Position numbers and translations under genes: made by a program. A stretch of DNA of 64,000 bases, from contig JAUCBJ010002615.1 of the NCBI GenBank assembly GCA_032718475.1, forward strand, positions 1 to 64,000, read 5' to 3'. Of this stretch, positions 43,301 through 58,300 are shown piece by piece (position 1 is the first letter of the stretch; each line of letters opens with the position of its first letter). This DNA is from Nemertoderma westbladi (Eukaryota > Xenacoelomorpha > Nemertodermatida > Nemertodermatidae). A model generated the notes under the pieces. The model was not told where the DNA came from, did no database searches, and was given only the letters and a program-made list of their open reading frames with translations.

Positions 43301-46300
43301 TGGGAACATTGTAAACCAGCGACCAGTTTGGGAATATTGCAAACCAGTGACCAGTTTGGGAACATTGTAAACCAGCGACCAGTTTGGGAATATTGCAAAC
43401 CAGTGACCAGTTTGGGAACATTGTAAACCAGCGACTAGTTTGGGATCATTGTAAACCAGCGACTAGTTTGGGATCATTGTAAACCAGCCACCAATTTGGG
43501 AACATTGTAAACCAGCGACCAGTTTGGGAACATTGTAAACCAGCCACCAATTTGGGAACATTGTAAACCAGCGACCAGTTTGGGAACATTGTAAACCAGC
43601 CACCAATTTGGGAACATTGTAAACCAGCGACCAGTTTGGGAACATTGTAAACCAGCGACCAGTTTGGGAACATTGTAAACCGGCGACCAGTTTGGAAACA
43701 TTGTAAACCAGCGACCAGTTTGGGAACATTGTAAACCAGCGACCAGTTTGGGAACATTGTAAAACAGCGACTAGTTTGGGATCATTGTAAACCGGCGACC
43801 AGTTTGGGAACATTGTAAACCAGCGACCAGTTTGGGAACATTGTAAACCAGCGACCAGTTTGGGAACATTGTAAACCATCGACCAGTTTGGGAATATTGT
43901 AAACCAGTGAGCAGTTTGGGAACATTGTAAACCAGCCACCAGTTTGGGAACATTGTAAACCAGCCACCAGTTTGGGAACATTGTAAACCAGCGACCAGTT
44001 TGGGAACATTGTAAACCAGCGACCAGTTTGGGAACATTGTAAACCATCGGCCAGTTTGGGAACATTGTAAACCAGCGACCAGTTTGGGAAAATTGTAAAC
44101 CAGCCACCAGTTTGGGAACATTGTAAACCAGCCACCAGTTTGGGATCATTGCAAACCAGCGACTAGTTTGGGATCATTGTAAACCGGCGACCAGTTTTGG
44201 AACATTGTAAACCAGCGACCAGTTTGGGAACATTGTAAACCAGCGACCAGTTTGGGAACATTGTAAACCATCGACCAGTTTGGGAATATTGTAAACCAGT
44301 GAGCAGTTTGGGAACATTGTAAACCAGCCACCAGTTTGGGAACATTGTAAACCAGCCACCAGTTTGGGAACATTGTAAACCAGCGACCAGTTTGGGAACA
44401 TTGTAAACCAGCGACCAGTTTGGGAACATTGTAAACCATGGGCCAGTTTGGGAACATTGTAAACCAGCGACCAGTTTGGGAAAATTGTAAACCAGCCACC
44501 AGTTTGGGAACATTGTAAACCAGCCACCAATTTGGGAACATTGTAAACCAGCGACCAGTTTGGGAACATTGTAAACCAGCGACCAGTTTGGGAACATTGT
44601 AAACTAGAGACCAGTTTGGGAACATTGTAAACCAGCGACCAGTTTGGGATCATTGTAAACCGGCGACCAGTTTTGGAACATTGTAAACCAGCGACCAGTT
44701 TGGGAACATTGTAAACCAGCAACCAGTTTGGGAATATTGTAAACCAGTGACCAGTTTGGGAACATTGTAAACCAGCGACTAGTTTGGGATCATTGTAAAC
44801 CGGTGACCAGTTTGGGAACATTGTAGGACTAACTAGCGACCAGTTTAGGAACATTGTAAACCAGTGACCAGTTTGGGAACATTGTAGGAACTGGCGACTA
44901 GTTTGGGAACATTGTAAACCACCGACCAGTTTGGGAACATTGTAAACCAGCGACCAGTTTGGGAATATTGTAAACCAGTGACCAGTTTGGGAACATTGTA
45001 AACCAGCGACCAGTTTGGGAATATTGTAAACCAGTGACCAGTTTGGGAATATTGTAAACCAGTGACCAGTTTGGGAACATTGTAAACCAGCGACCAGTTT
45101 GGGATCATTGTAAACCGGCGACCAGTTTGGGAACATTGTAAACCAGCGACCAGTTTGGGAACATTGTAAACCAGCGACCAGTTTGGGAACATTGTAAAAC
45201 AGCGACTAGTTTGGGATCATTGTAAACCGGCGACCAGTTTGGGAACATTGTAAACCAGCCACCAATTTGGGAACATTGTAAACCAGCGACCAGTTTGGGA
45301 ACATTGTAAACCAGCGACCAGTTTGGGAATATTGTAAACCAGCGACCAGTTTGGGAACATTGTAAACCAGCGACCAGTTTGGGAATATTGTAAACCAGTG
45401 ACCAGTTTTGGAACATTGTAAACCAGCGACCAGTTTGGGAATATTGTAAACCAGCGACCAGTTTGGGAACATTGTAAACCAGCGACCAGTTTGGGAATAT
45501 TGTAAACCAGTGACCAGTTTTGGAACATTGTAAACCAGCGACTAGTTTGGGATCATTGTAAACCGGCGACCAGTTTGGGAACATTGTAAACCAGCGACCA
45601 GTTTGGGAATATTGCAAACCAGTGACCAGTTTGGGAACATTGTAAACCAGCGACCAGTTTGGGAATATTGCAAACCAGTGACCAGTTTGGGAACATTGTA
45701 AACCAGCGACTAGTTTGGGATCATTGTAAACCAGCGACTAGTTTGGGATCATTGTAAACCAGCCACCAATTTGGGAACATTGTAAACCAGCGACCAGTTT
45801 GGGAACATTGTAAACCAGCCACCAATTTGGGAACATTGTAAACCAGCGACCAGTTTGGGAACATTGTAAACCAGCCACCAATTTGGGAACATTGTAAACC
45901 AGCGACCAGTTTGGGAACATTGTAAACCAGCGACCAGTTTGGGAACATTGTAAACCGGCGACCAGTTTGGAAACATTGTAAACCAGAGACCAGTTTGGGA
46001 ACATTGTAAACCGGCGACCAGTTTGGGAACATTGTAAACCAGCGACCAGTTTGGGAACATTGTAAACTAGAGACCAGTTTGGGATCATTGTAAACCGGCG
46101 ACCAGTTTGGGAACATTGTAAACCAGCCACCAATTTGGGAACATTGTAAACCAGCGACCAGTTTGGGAACATTGTAAACCAGCCACCAATTTGGGAACAT
46201 TGTAAACCAGCGACCAGTTTGGGAACATTGTAAACCAGCGACCAGTTTGGGAACATTGTAAACTAGAGACCAGTTTGGGAACATTGTAAACCAGCGACCA

Positions 46301-49300
46301 GTTTGGGATCATTGCAAACCAGCGACTAGTTTGGGATCATTGTAAACCGGCGACCAGTTTGGGAACATTGTAAACCAGCGACTAGTTTGGGATCATTGTA
46401 AACCGGCGACCAGTTTTGGAACATTGTAAACCAGCGACCAGTTTGGGAATATTGTAAACCAGCGACCAGTTTGGGAACATTGTAAACCATCGGCCAGTTT
46501 GGGAACATTGTAAACCAGCGACCAGTTTGGGAAAATTGTAAACGAGCCACCAGTTTGGGAACATTGTAAACCAGCCACCAATTTGGGAACATTGTAAACC
46601 AGCGACCAGTTTGGGAACATTGTAAACCAGCGACCAGTTTGGGAACATTGTAAACTAGAGACCAGTTTGGGAACATTGTAAACCAGCGACCAGTTTGGGA
46701 TCATTGCAAACCAGCGACTAGTTTGGGATCATTGTAAACCGGCGACCAGTTTTGGAACATTGTAAACCAGCGACCAGTTTGGGAACATTGTAAACCAGCG
46801 ACCAGTTTGGGAACATTGTAAACCATCGACCAGTTTGGGAATATTGTAAACCAGTGAGCAGTTTGGGAACATTGTAAACCAGCCACCAGTTTGGGAACAT
46901 TGTAAACCAGCCACCAGTTTGGGAACATTGTAAACCAGCGACCAGTTTGGGAACATTGTAAACCAGCGACCAGTTTGGGAACATTGTAAACCATGGGCCA
47001 GTTTGGGAACATTGTAAACCAGCGACCAGTTTGGGAAAATTGTAAACCAGCCACCAGTTTGGGAACATTGTAAACCAGCCACCAATTTGGGAACATTGTA
47101 AACCAGCGACCAGTTTGGGAACATAGTAAACCAGCGACCAGTTTGGGAACATTGTAAACTAGAGACCAGTTTGGGAACATTGTAAACCAGCGACCAGTTT
47201 GGGATCATTGTAAACCGGCGACCAGTTTTGGAACATTGTAAACCAGCGACCAGTTTGGGAACATTGTAAACCAGCGACCAGTTTGGGAATATTGTAAACC
47301 AGTGACCAGTTTGGGAACATTGTAAACCAGCGACTAGTTTGGGAATATTATAAACCGGCGACCAGTTTGGGAACATTGTAAACCGGCGACCAGTTTGGGA
47401 ACATTGTAAACCAGCGACCAGTTTGGGAATATTGTAGGAACTGGCGACCAGTTTGGGAACATTGTAAACCAGCCACCAGTTTGGGAACATTGTGAACCAG
47501 CCACCAGTTTGGGAACATTGTAAACCAACGACCAGTTTGGGAACATTGTAAACCAGCGACCAGTTTGGGAACATTGTAAACCTGCGACCAGTTTGGGAAC
47601 ATTGTAAACCAGCGACCAGTTTGGGAACATTGTAGGAACTGGCGACCAGTTTGGGAACATTGTTAATCAGCGACCAGTTTAGGAACATTGTAAACCAGCG
47701 ACCAGTTTGGGAACATTGTAAACCAGCGACCAGTTTGGGAACATTGTAAACCAGCGACCAGTTTGGGAACATTGTAAACCAGCGACCAGTTTGGGAACAT
47801 TGTAGGAACTGGCGACCAGTTTGGGAACATTGTTAATCAGCGACCAGTTTAGGAACATTGTAAACCAGCGACCAGTTTGGGAACATTGTAAACCAGCGAC
47901 CAGTTTGGGAACATTGTAAACCAGCGACCAGTTTGGGAACATTGTAAACCAGCGACCAGTTTGGGAACATTGTAGGAACTGGCGACCAGTTTGGGAACAT
48001 TGTTAATCAGCGACCAGTTTAGGAACATTGTAAACCAGCGACCAGTTTGGGAACATTGTAAACCAGCGACCAGTTTGGGAACATTGTTGGAACTGGCGAC
48101 TAGTTTGGGAACATTGTAAACCAGCCACCAGTTTGGAAACATTGTAAACCAGCCACCAGTTTGGAAACATTGTAAACAAGCCACCAGTTTGGGAACACTG
48201 TAAACCAGCGACCAGTTTGGGAACATTGTAAACCAGCGACCAGTTAGGGAACATTGTAAACCAGCGACCAGTTTGGGAACATTGTAGGAACTGGCGACCA
48301 GTTTGGGAACATTGTAAACCAGCTACCAGTTTGGGAACATTGTAAACCAGCCACCAGTTTGGGAACATTGTAAACCAGCGACCAGTTTGGGAACATTGTA
48401 AACCAGCGACCAGTTTGGGAACATTGTAAACCAGCGACCAGTTTAGGAACATTGTAAACCATCGACCTAAGAAGGGATCTAGGGGTCTTAGTACAAACAG
48501 TATAATAACAAACACCTCGAAAAATACAGCTTGCCAACACATTGTTACTATCAATAATCAAACCATCGACCAGTTTGGGAATATTGTAAACCAGTGACCA
48601 GTTTGGGAACATTGTAAACCAGCCACCAGTTTGAGAACATTGTAAACCAGCCACCAGTTTGGAAACATTCTAAACCAGCCACCAGTTTGGGAACATTGTA
48701 AACCAGCGACCAGTTTGGGAACATTGTAAACCAGCCACCAGTTTGGGAATATTGTAAACCAGCGACCAGTTTGGGAACATTGTAAACCAGCGACCAGTTT
48801 GGGAACATTGTAAACCAGCGACCAGTTTGGGAACATTGTAGGAACTGGCGACCAGTTTGGGAACATTGTAAACCAGCCACCAGTTTGGGAACATTGTAAA
48901 CCAGCCACCAGTTTGGGAACATTGTAAACCAACGACCAGTTTGGGAACATTGTAAACCAGCGACCAGTTTGGGAACATTGTAAACCAGCGACCAGTTTGG
49001 GAACATTGTAAACCAGCGACCAGTTTGGGAACATTGTAAACCATCGACCAGTTTGGGAATATTGTAAACCAGTGAGCAGTTTGGGAACATTGTAAACCAG
49101 CCACCAGTTTGGGAACATTGTAAACCAGCCACCAGTTTGGGAACATTGTAAACCAGCGACCAGTTTGGGAACATTGTAAACCAGCGACCAGTTTGGGAAC
49201 ATTGTAAACTATCGGCCAGTTTGGGAACATTGTAAACCAGCGACCAGTTTGGGAAAATTGTAAACCAGCCACCAGTTTGGGAACATTGTAAACCAGCCAC

Positions 49301-52300
49301 CAATTTGGGAACATTGTAAACCAGCGACCAGTTTGGGAACATTGTAAACCAGCGACCAGTTTGGGAACATTGTAAACTAGAGACCAGTTTGGGAACATTG
49401 TAAACCAGCGACCAGTTTGGGATCATTGCAAACCAGCGACTAGTTTGGGATCATTGTAAACCGGCGACCAGTTTTGGAACATTGTAAACCAGCGACCAGT
49501 TTGGGAACATTGTAAACCAGCGACCAGTTTGGGAACATTGTAAACCATCGACCAGTTTGGGAATATTGTAAACCAGTGAGCAGTTTGGGAACATTGTAAA
49601 CCAGCCACCAGTTTGGGAACATTGTAAACCAGCCACCAGTTTGGGAACATTGTAAACCAGCGACCAGTTTGGGAACATTGTAAACCAGCGACCAGTTTGA
49701 GAACATTGTAAACCATCGGCCAGTTTGGGAACATTGTAAACCAGCGACCAGTTTGGGAAAATTGTAAACCAGCCACCAGTTTGGGAACATTGTAAACCAG
49801 CCACCAGTTTGGGATCATTGCAAACCAGCGACTAGTTTGGGATCATTGTAAACCGGCGACCAGTTTTGGAACATTGTAAACCAGCGACCAGTTTGGGAAC
49901 ATTGTAAACCAGCGACCAGTTTGGGAACATTGTAAACCATCGACCAGTTTGGGAATATTGTAAACCAGTGAGCAGTTTGGGAACATTGTAAACCAGCCAC
50001 CAGTTTGGGAACATTGTAAACCAGCCACCAGTTTGGGAACATTGTAAACCAGCGACCAGTTTGGGAACATTGTAAACCAGCGACCAGTTTGGGAACATTG
50101 TAAACCATGGGCCAGTTTGGGAACATTGTAAACCAGCGACCAGTTTGGGAAAATTGTAAACCAGCCACCAGTTTGGGAACATTGTAAACCAGCCACCAAT
50201 TTGGGAACATTGTAAACCAGCGACCAGTTTGGGAACATTGTAAACCAGCGACCAGTTTGGGAACATTGTAAACTAGAGACCAGTTTGGGAACATTGTAAA
50301 CCAGCGACCAGTTTGGGATCATTGTAAACCGGCTACCAGTTTTGGAACATTGTAAACCAGCGACCAGTTTGGGAACATTGTAAACCAGCAACCAGTTTGG
50401 GAATATTGTAAACCAGTGACCAGTTTGGGAACATTGTAAACCAGCGACTAGTTTGGGATCATTGTAAACCGGTGACCAGTTTGGGAACATTGTAGGACTA
50501 ACTAGCGACCAGTTTAGGAACATTGTAAACCAGTGACCAGTTTGGGAACATTGTAGGAACTGGCGACTAGTTTGGGAACATTGTAAACCAGCGACCAGTT
50601 TGGGAACATTGTAAACCAGCGACCAGTTTGGGAATATTGTAAACCAGTGACCAGTTTGGGAACATTGTAAACCAGCGACCAGTTTGGGAATATTGTAAAC
50701 CAGTGACCAGTTTGGGAATATTGTAAACCAGTGACCAGTTTGGGAACATTGTAAACCAGCGACCAGTTTGGGATCATTGTAAACCGGCGACCAGTTTGGG
50801 AACATTGTAAACCAGCGACCAGTTTGGGAACATTGTAAACCAGCGACCAGTTTGGGAACATTGTAAAACAGCGACTAGTTTGGGATCATTGTAAACCGGC
50901 GACCAGTTTGGGAACATTGTAAACCAGCCACCAATTTGGGAACATTGTAAACCAGCGACCAGTTTGGGAACATTGTAAACCAGCGACCAGTTTGGGAATA
51001 TTGTAAACCAGCGACCAGTTTGGGAACATTGTAAACCAGCGACCAGTTTGGGAATATTGTAAACCAGTGACCAGTTTTGGAACATTGTAAACCAGCGACC
51101 AGTTTGGGAATATTGTAAACCAGCGACCAGTTTGGGAACATTGTAAACCAGCGACCAGTTTGGGAATATTGTAAACCAGTGACCAGTTTTGGAACATTGT
51201 AAACCAGCGACTAGTTTGGGATCATTGTAAACCGGCGACCAGTTTGGGAACATTGTAAACCAGCGACCAGTTTGGGAATATTGCAAACCAGTGACCAGTT
51301 TGGGAACATTGTAAACCAGCGACCAGTTTGGGAATATTGCAAACCAGTGACCAGTTTGGGAACATTGTAAACCAGCGACTAGTTTGGGATCATTGTAAAC
51401 CAGCGACTAGTTTGGGATCATTGTAAACCAGCCACCAATTTGGGAACATTGTAAACCAGCGACCAGTTTGGGAACATTGTAAACCAGCCACCAATTTGGG
51501 AACATTGTAAACCAGCGACCAGTTTGGGAACATTGTAAACCAGCCACCAATTTGGGAACATTGTAAACCAGCGACCAGTTTGGGAACATTGTAAACCAGC
51601 GACCAGTTTGGGAACATTGTAAACCGGCGACCAGTTTGGAAACATTGTAAACCAGCGACCAGTTTGGGAACATTGTAAACCAGCGACCAGTTTGGGAACA
51701 TTGTAAAACAGCGACTAGTTTGGGATCATTGTAAACCGGCGACCAGTTTGGGAACATTGTAAACCAGCGACCAGTTTGGGAACATTGTAAACCAGCGACC
51801 AGTTTGGGAACATTGTAAACCATCGACCAGTTTGGGAATATTGTAAACCAGTGAGCAGTTTGGGAACATTGTAAACCAGCCACCAGTTTGGGAACATTGT
51901 AAACCAGCCACCAGTTTGGGAACATTGTAAACCAGCGACCAGTTTGGGAACATTGTAAACCAGCGACCAGTTTGGGAACATTGTAAACCATCGGCCAGTT
52001 TGGGAACATTGTAAACCAGCGACCAGTTTGGGAAAATTGTAAACCAGCCACCAGTTTGGGAACATTGTAAACCAGCCACCAGTTTGGGATCATTGCAAAC
52101 CAGCGACTAGTTTGGGATCATTGTAAACCGGCGACCAGTTTTGGAACATTGTAAACCAGCGACCAGTTTGGGAACATTGTAAACCAGCGACCAGTTTGGG
52201 AACATTGTAAACCATCGACCAGTTTGGGAATATTGTAAACCAGTGAGCAGTTTGGGAACATTGTAAACCAGCCACCAGTTTGGGAACATTGTAAACCAGC

Positions 52301-55300
52301 CACCAGTTTGGGAACATTGTAAACCAGCGACCAGTTTGGGAACATTGTAAACCAGCGACCAGTTTGGGAACATTGTAAACCATGGGCCAGTTTGGGAACA
52401 TTGTAAACCAGCGACCAGTTTGGGAAAATTGTAAACCAGCCACCAGTTTGGGAACATTGTAAACCAGCCACCAATTTGGGAACATTGTAAACCAGCGACC
52501 AGTTTGGGAACATTGTAAACCAGCGACCAGTTTGGGAACATTGTAAACTAGAGACCAGTTTGGGAACATTGTAAACCAGCGACCAGTTTGGGATCATTGT
52601 AAACCGGCGACCAGTTTTGGAACATTGTAAACCAGCGACCAGTTTGGGAACATTGTAAACCAGCAACCAGTTTGGGAATATTGTAAACCAGTGACCAGTT
52701 TGGGAACATTGTAAACCAGCGACTAGTTTGGGATCATTGTAAACCGGTGACCAGTTTGGGAACATTGTAGGACTAACTAGCGACCAGTTTAGGAACATTG
52801 TAAACCAGTGACCAGTTTGGGAACATTGTAGGAACTGGCGACTAGTTTGGGAACATTGTAAACCAGCGACCAGTTTGGGAACATTGTAAACCAGCGACCA
52901 GTTTGGGAATATTGTAAACCAGTGACCAGTTTGGGAACATTGTAAACCAGCGACCAGTTTGGGAATATTGTAAACCAGTGACCAGTTTGGGAATATTGTA
53001 AACCAGTGACCAGTTTGGGAACATTGTAAACCAGCGACCAGTTTGGGATCATTGTAAACCGGCGACCAGTTTGGGAACATTGTAAACCAGCGACCAGTTT
53101 GGGATCATTGTAAACCGGCGACCAGTTTGGGAACATTGTAAACCAGCCACCAATTTGGGAACATTGTAAACCAGCGACCAGTTTGGGAACATTGTAAACC
53201 AGCGACCAGTTTGGGAACATTGTAAACCAGCGACCAGTTTGGGAACATTGTAAACCAGCGACCAGTTTGGGAATATTGTAAACCAGCGACCAGTTTGGGA
53301 ACATTGTAAACCAGCGACCAGTTTGGGAATATTGTAAACCAGTGACCAGTTTTGGAACATTGTAAACCAGCGACCAGTTTGGGAATATTGTAAACCAGCG
53401 ACCAGTTTGGGAACATTGTAAACCAGCGACCAGTTTGGGAATATTGTAAACCAGTGACCAGTTTTGGAACATTGTAAACCAGCGACTAGTTTGGGATCAT
53501 TGTAAACCGGCGACCAGTTTGGGAACATTGTAAACCAGCGACCAGTTTGGGAATATTGCAAACCAGTGACCAGTTTGGGAACATTGTAAACCAGCGACCA
53601 GTTTGGGAATATTGCAAACCAGTGACCAGTTTGGGAACATTGTAAACCAGCGACTAGTTTGGGATCATTGTAAACCAGCGACTAGTTTGGGATCATTGTA
53701 AACCAGCCACCAATTTGGGAACATTGTAAACCAGCGACCAGTTTGGGAACATTGTAAACCAGCCACCAATTTGGGAACATTGTAAACCAGCGACCAGTTT
53801 GGGAACATTGTAAACCAGCCACCAATTTGGGAACATTGTAAACCAGCGACCAGTTTGGGAACATTGTAAACCAGCGACCAGTTTGGGAACATTGTAAACC
53901 GGCGACCAGTTTGGAAACATTGTAAACCAGAGACCAGTTTGGGAACATTGTAAACCGGCGACCAGTTTGGGAACATTGTAAACCAGCGACCAGTTTGGGA
54001 ACATTGTAAACTAGAGACCAGTTTGGGATCATTGTAAACCGGCGACCAGTTTGGGAACATTGTAAACCAGCCACCAATTTGGGAACATTGTAAACCAGCG
54101 ACCAGTTTGGGAACATTGTAAACCAGCCACCAATTTGGGAACATTGTAAACCAGCGACCAGTTTGGGAACATTGTAAACCAGCGACCAGTTTGGGAACAT
54201 TGTAAACTAGAGACCAGTTTGGGAACATTGTAAACCAGCGACCAGTTTGGGATCATTGCAAACCAGCGACTAGTTTGGGATCATTGTAAACCGGCGACCA
54301 GTTTGGGAACATTGTAAACCAGCGACTAGTTTGGGATCATTGTAAACCGGCGACCAGTTTTGGAACATTGTAAACCAGCGACCAGTTTGGGAATATTGTA
54401 AACCAGCGACCAGTTTGGGAACATTGTAAACCATCGGCCAGTTTGGGAACATTGTAAACCAGCGACCAGTTTGGGAAAATTGTAAACGAGCCACCAGTTT
54501 GGGAACATTGTAAACCAGCCACCAATTTGGGAACATTGTAAACCAGCGACCAGTTTGGGAACATTGTAAACCAGCGACCAGTTTGGGAACATTGTAAACT
54601 AGAGACCAGTTTGGGAACATTGTAAACCAGCGACCAGTTTGGGATCATTGCAAACCAGCGACTAGTTTGGGATCATTGTAAACCGGCGACCAGTTTTGGA
54701 ACATTGTAAACCAGCGACCAGTTTGGGAACATTGTAAACCAGCGACCAGTTTGGGAACATTGTAAACCATCGACCAGTTTGGGAATATTGTAAACCAGTG
54801 AGCAGTTTGGGAACATTGTAAACCAGCCACCAGTTTGGGAACATTGTAAACCAGCCACCAGTTTGGGAACATTGTAAACCAGCGACCAGTTTGGGAACAT
54901 TGTAAACCAGCGACCAGTTTGGGAACATTGTAAACCATGGGCCAGTTTGGGAACATTGTAAACCAGCGACCAGTTTGGGAAAATTGTAAACCAGCCACCA
55001 GTTTGGGAACATTGTAAACCAGCCACCAATTTGGGAACATTGTAAACCAGCGACCAGTTTGGGAACATAGTAAACCAGCGACCAGTTTGGGAACATTGTA
55101 AACTAGAGACCAGTTTGGGAACATTGTAAACCAGCGACCAGTTTGGGATCATTGTAAACCGGCGACCAGTTTTGGAACATTGTAAACCAGCGACCAGTTT
55201 GGGAACATTGTAAACCAGCGACCAGTTTGGGAATATTGTAAACCAGTGACCAGTTTGGGAACATTGTAAACCAGCGACTAGTTTGGGAATATTATAAACC

Positions 55301-55374
55301 GGCGACCAGTTTGGGAACATTGTAAACCGGCGACCAGTTTGGGAACATTGTAAACCAGCGACCAGTTTGGGAAT
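39591..55374. repeat. 7,840-bp tandem duplication in the satellite
   Basis: 39,591-47,430 is repeated as 47,431-55,374. The offset is 7,840 bp up to the foreign insertion at 48,468 and 7,944 bp after it, the difference being exactly 104 bp (92-bp insert plus 12-bp duplication). The outer breakpoints fall at the same ATTG of the monomer: ATTGTAGGAA at 39,591 and 47,431, ATTGCAAACC at 55,375. Equal, in-register breakpoints fit unequal crossover. A further 2,275-bp offset repeat lies inside each copy (41.87 to 44.15 kb and 49.8 to 52.1 kb). Confidence 0.85.
48456..48571. mobile_element. 92-bp foreign insertion with 12-bp target duplication
   Basis: The only non-satellite DNA seen within the array. 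The insert 48,468-48,559 is flanked by AAACCATCGACC at 48,456-48,467 and again at 48,560-48,571. The corresponding site in the first copy of the 7,840-bp duplication (about 40,616-40,627) is intact and has a single AAACCATCGACC. At the left end CTAAGA...TCTTAG can form a 6-bp stem. No protein, tRNA box or terminal inverted repeat was recognised in the insert. Confidence 0.88.
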
Positions 55375-58300
55375 ATTGCAAACCAGTGACCAGTTTGGGA
55401 ACATTGTAAACCAGCGACCAGTTTGGGAATATTGTAAACCAGCGACCAGTTTGGGAACATTGTAAATCAGCGACCAGTATGGGAATATTGTAAACCAGTG
55501 ACCAGTTTGGGAACATTGTAAACTAGAGACCAGTTTGGGAACATTGTAAACCAGCGACCAGTTTGGGAATATTGTAAACCGGCGACCAGTTTGGGAACAT
55601 TGTAAACCAGCGACCAGTTTGGGAACATTGTAAACCAGCGACCAGTATGGGAATATTGTAAACCAGTGACCAGTTTGGGAACATTGTAAACTAGAGACCA
55701 GTTTGGGAACATTGTAAACCAGCGACCAGTTTGGGAACATTGTAAACCAGCGACCAGTTTGGGAATATTGTAAACCGGCGACCAGTTTGGGAACATTGTA
55801 AACCGGCGACCAGTTTGGGAACATTGTAAACCAGTGACCAGTTTGGGAACATTGTAAACCAGCGACCAGTTTGGGAATATTGTAAACCAGTGACCAGTTT
55901 GGGAATATTGTAAACCAGCGACCAGTTTGGGAACATTGTAAACCAGCGACCAGTTTTGGAATATTGTAAACTAGAGACCAGTTTGGGAACATTGTAAACC
56001 GGCGACTAGTTTGGGATCATTGCAAACCAGCGACTAGTTTGGGAACATTGTAAACCAGCGACCAGTTTGGGAACATTGTAAACCAGCGACCAGTTTGGGA
56101 TCATTGCAAACCAGCGACTAGTTTGGGATCATTGTAAACCGGCGACCAGTTTTGGAACATTGTAAACCAGCGACCAGTTTGGGAACATTGTAAACCAGCC
56201 ACCAATTTGGGAACATTGTAAACCAGCGACCAGTTTGGGAACATTGTAAACCAGCGACCAGTTTGGGAACATTGTAAACTAGAGACCAGTTTGGGAACAT
56301 TGTAAACCAGCCACCAGTTTGGGAACATTGTAAACCAGCCACCAATTTGGGAACATTGTAAACCAGCGACCAGTTTGGGAACATTGTAAACCAGCCACCA
56401 ATTTGGGAACATTGTAAACCAGCGACCAGTTTGGGAACATTGTAAACCAGCGACCAGTTTGGGAACATTGTAAACCGGCGACCAGTTTGGAAACATTGTA
56501 AACCAGAGACCAGTTTGGGAACATTGTAAACCGGCGACCAGTTTGGGAACATTGTAAACCAGCGACCAGTTTGGGAACATTGTAAACTAGAGACCAGTTT
56601 GGGATCATTGTAAACCGGCGACCAGTTTGGGAACATTGTAAACCAGCCACCAATTTGGGAACATTGTAAACCAGCGACCAGTTTGGGAACATTGTAAACC
56701 AGCCACCAATTTGGGAACATTGTAAACCAGCGACCAGTTTGGGAACATTGTAAACCAGCGACCAGTTTGGGAACATTGTAAACTAGAGACCAGTTTGGGA
56801 ACATTGTAAACCAGCGACCAGTTTGGGATCATTGCAAACCAGCGACTAGTTTGGGATCATTGTAAACCGGCGACCAGTTTGGGAACATTGTAAACCAGCG
56901 ACTAGTTTGGGATCATTGTAAACCGGCGACCAGTTTTGGAACATTGTAAACCAGCGACCAGTTTGGGAATATTGTAAACCAGCGACCAGTTTGGGAACAT
57001 TGTAAACCATCGGCCAGTTTGGGAACATTGTAAACCAGCGACCAGTTTGGGAAAATTGTAAACCAGCCACCAGTTTGGGAACATTGTAAACCAGCCACCA
57101 ATTTGGGAACATTGTAAACCAGCGACCAGTTTGGGAACATTGTAAACCAGCGACCAGTTTGGGAACATTGTAAACTAGAGACCAGTTTGGGAACATTGTA
57201 AACCAGCGACCAGTTTGGGATCATTGCAAACCAGCGACTAGTTTGGGATCATTGTAAACCGGCGACCAGTTTTGGAACATTGTAAACCAGCGACCAGTTT
57301 GGGAACATTGTAAACCAGCGACCAGTTTGGGAACATTGTAAACCATCGACCAGTTTGGGAATATTGTAAACCAGTGAGCAGTTTGGGAACATTGTAAACC
57401 AGCCACCAGTTTGGGAACATTGTAAACCAGCCACCAGTTTGGGAACATTGTAAACCAGCGACCAGTTTGGGAACATTGTAAACCAGCGACCAGTTTGGGA
57501 ACATTGTAAACCATGGGCCAGTTTGGGAACATTGTAAACCAGCGACCAGTTTGGGAAAATTGTAAACCAGCCACCAGTTTGGGAACATTGTAAACCAGCC
57601 ACCAATTTGGGAACATTGTAAACCAGCGACCAGTTTGGGAACATAGTAAACCAGCGACCAGTTTGGGAACATTGTAAACTAGAGACCAGTTTGGGAACAT
57701 TGTAAACCAGCGACCAGTTTGGGATCATTGTAAACCGGCGACCAGTTTTGGAACATTGTAAACCAGCGACCAGTTTGGGAACATTGTAAACCAGCGACCA
57801 GTTTGGGAATATTGTAAACCAGTGACCAGTTTGGGAACATTGTAAACCAGCGACTAGTTTGGGATCATTGTAAACCGGTGACCAGTTTGGGAACATTGTA
57901 GGACTAACTAGCGACCAGTTTAGGAACATTGTAAACCAGTGACCAGTTTGGGAACATTGTAGGAACTGGCGACTAGTTTGGGAACATTGTAAACCAGCGA
58001 CCAGTTTGGGAACATTGTAAACCAGCGACCAGTTTGGGAATATTGTAAACCAGTGACCAGTTTGGGAACATTGTAAACCAGCGACCAGTTTGGGAATATT
58101 GTAAACCAGTGACCAGTTTGGGAATATTGTAAACCAGTGACCAGTTTGGGAACATTGTAAACCAGCGACTAGTTTGGGATCATTGTAAACCGGCGACCAG
58201 TTTTGGAACATTGTAAACCAGCGACCAGTTTGGGAACATTGTAAACCAGCGACTAGTTTGGGATCATTGTAAACCGGCGACCAGTTTGGGAACATTGTAG

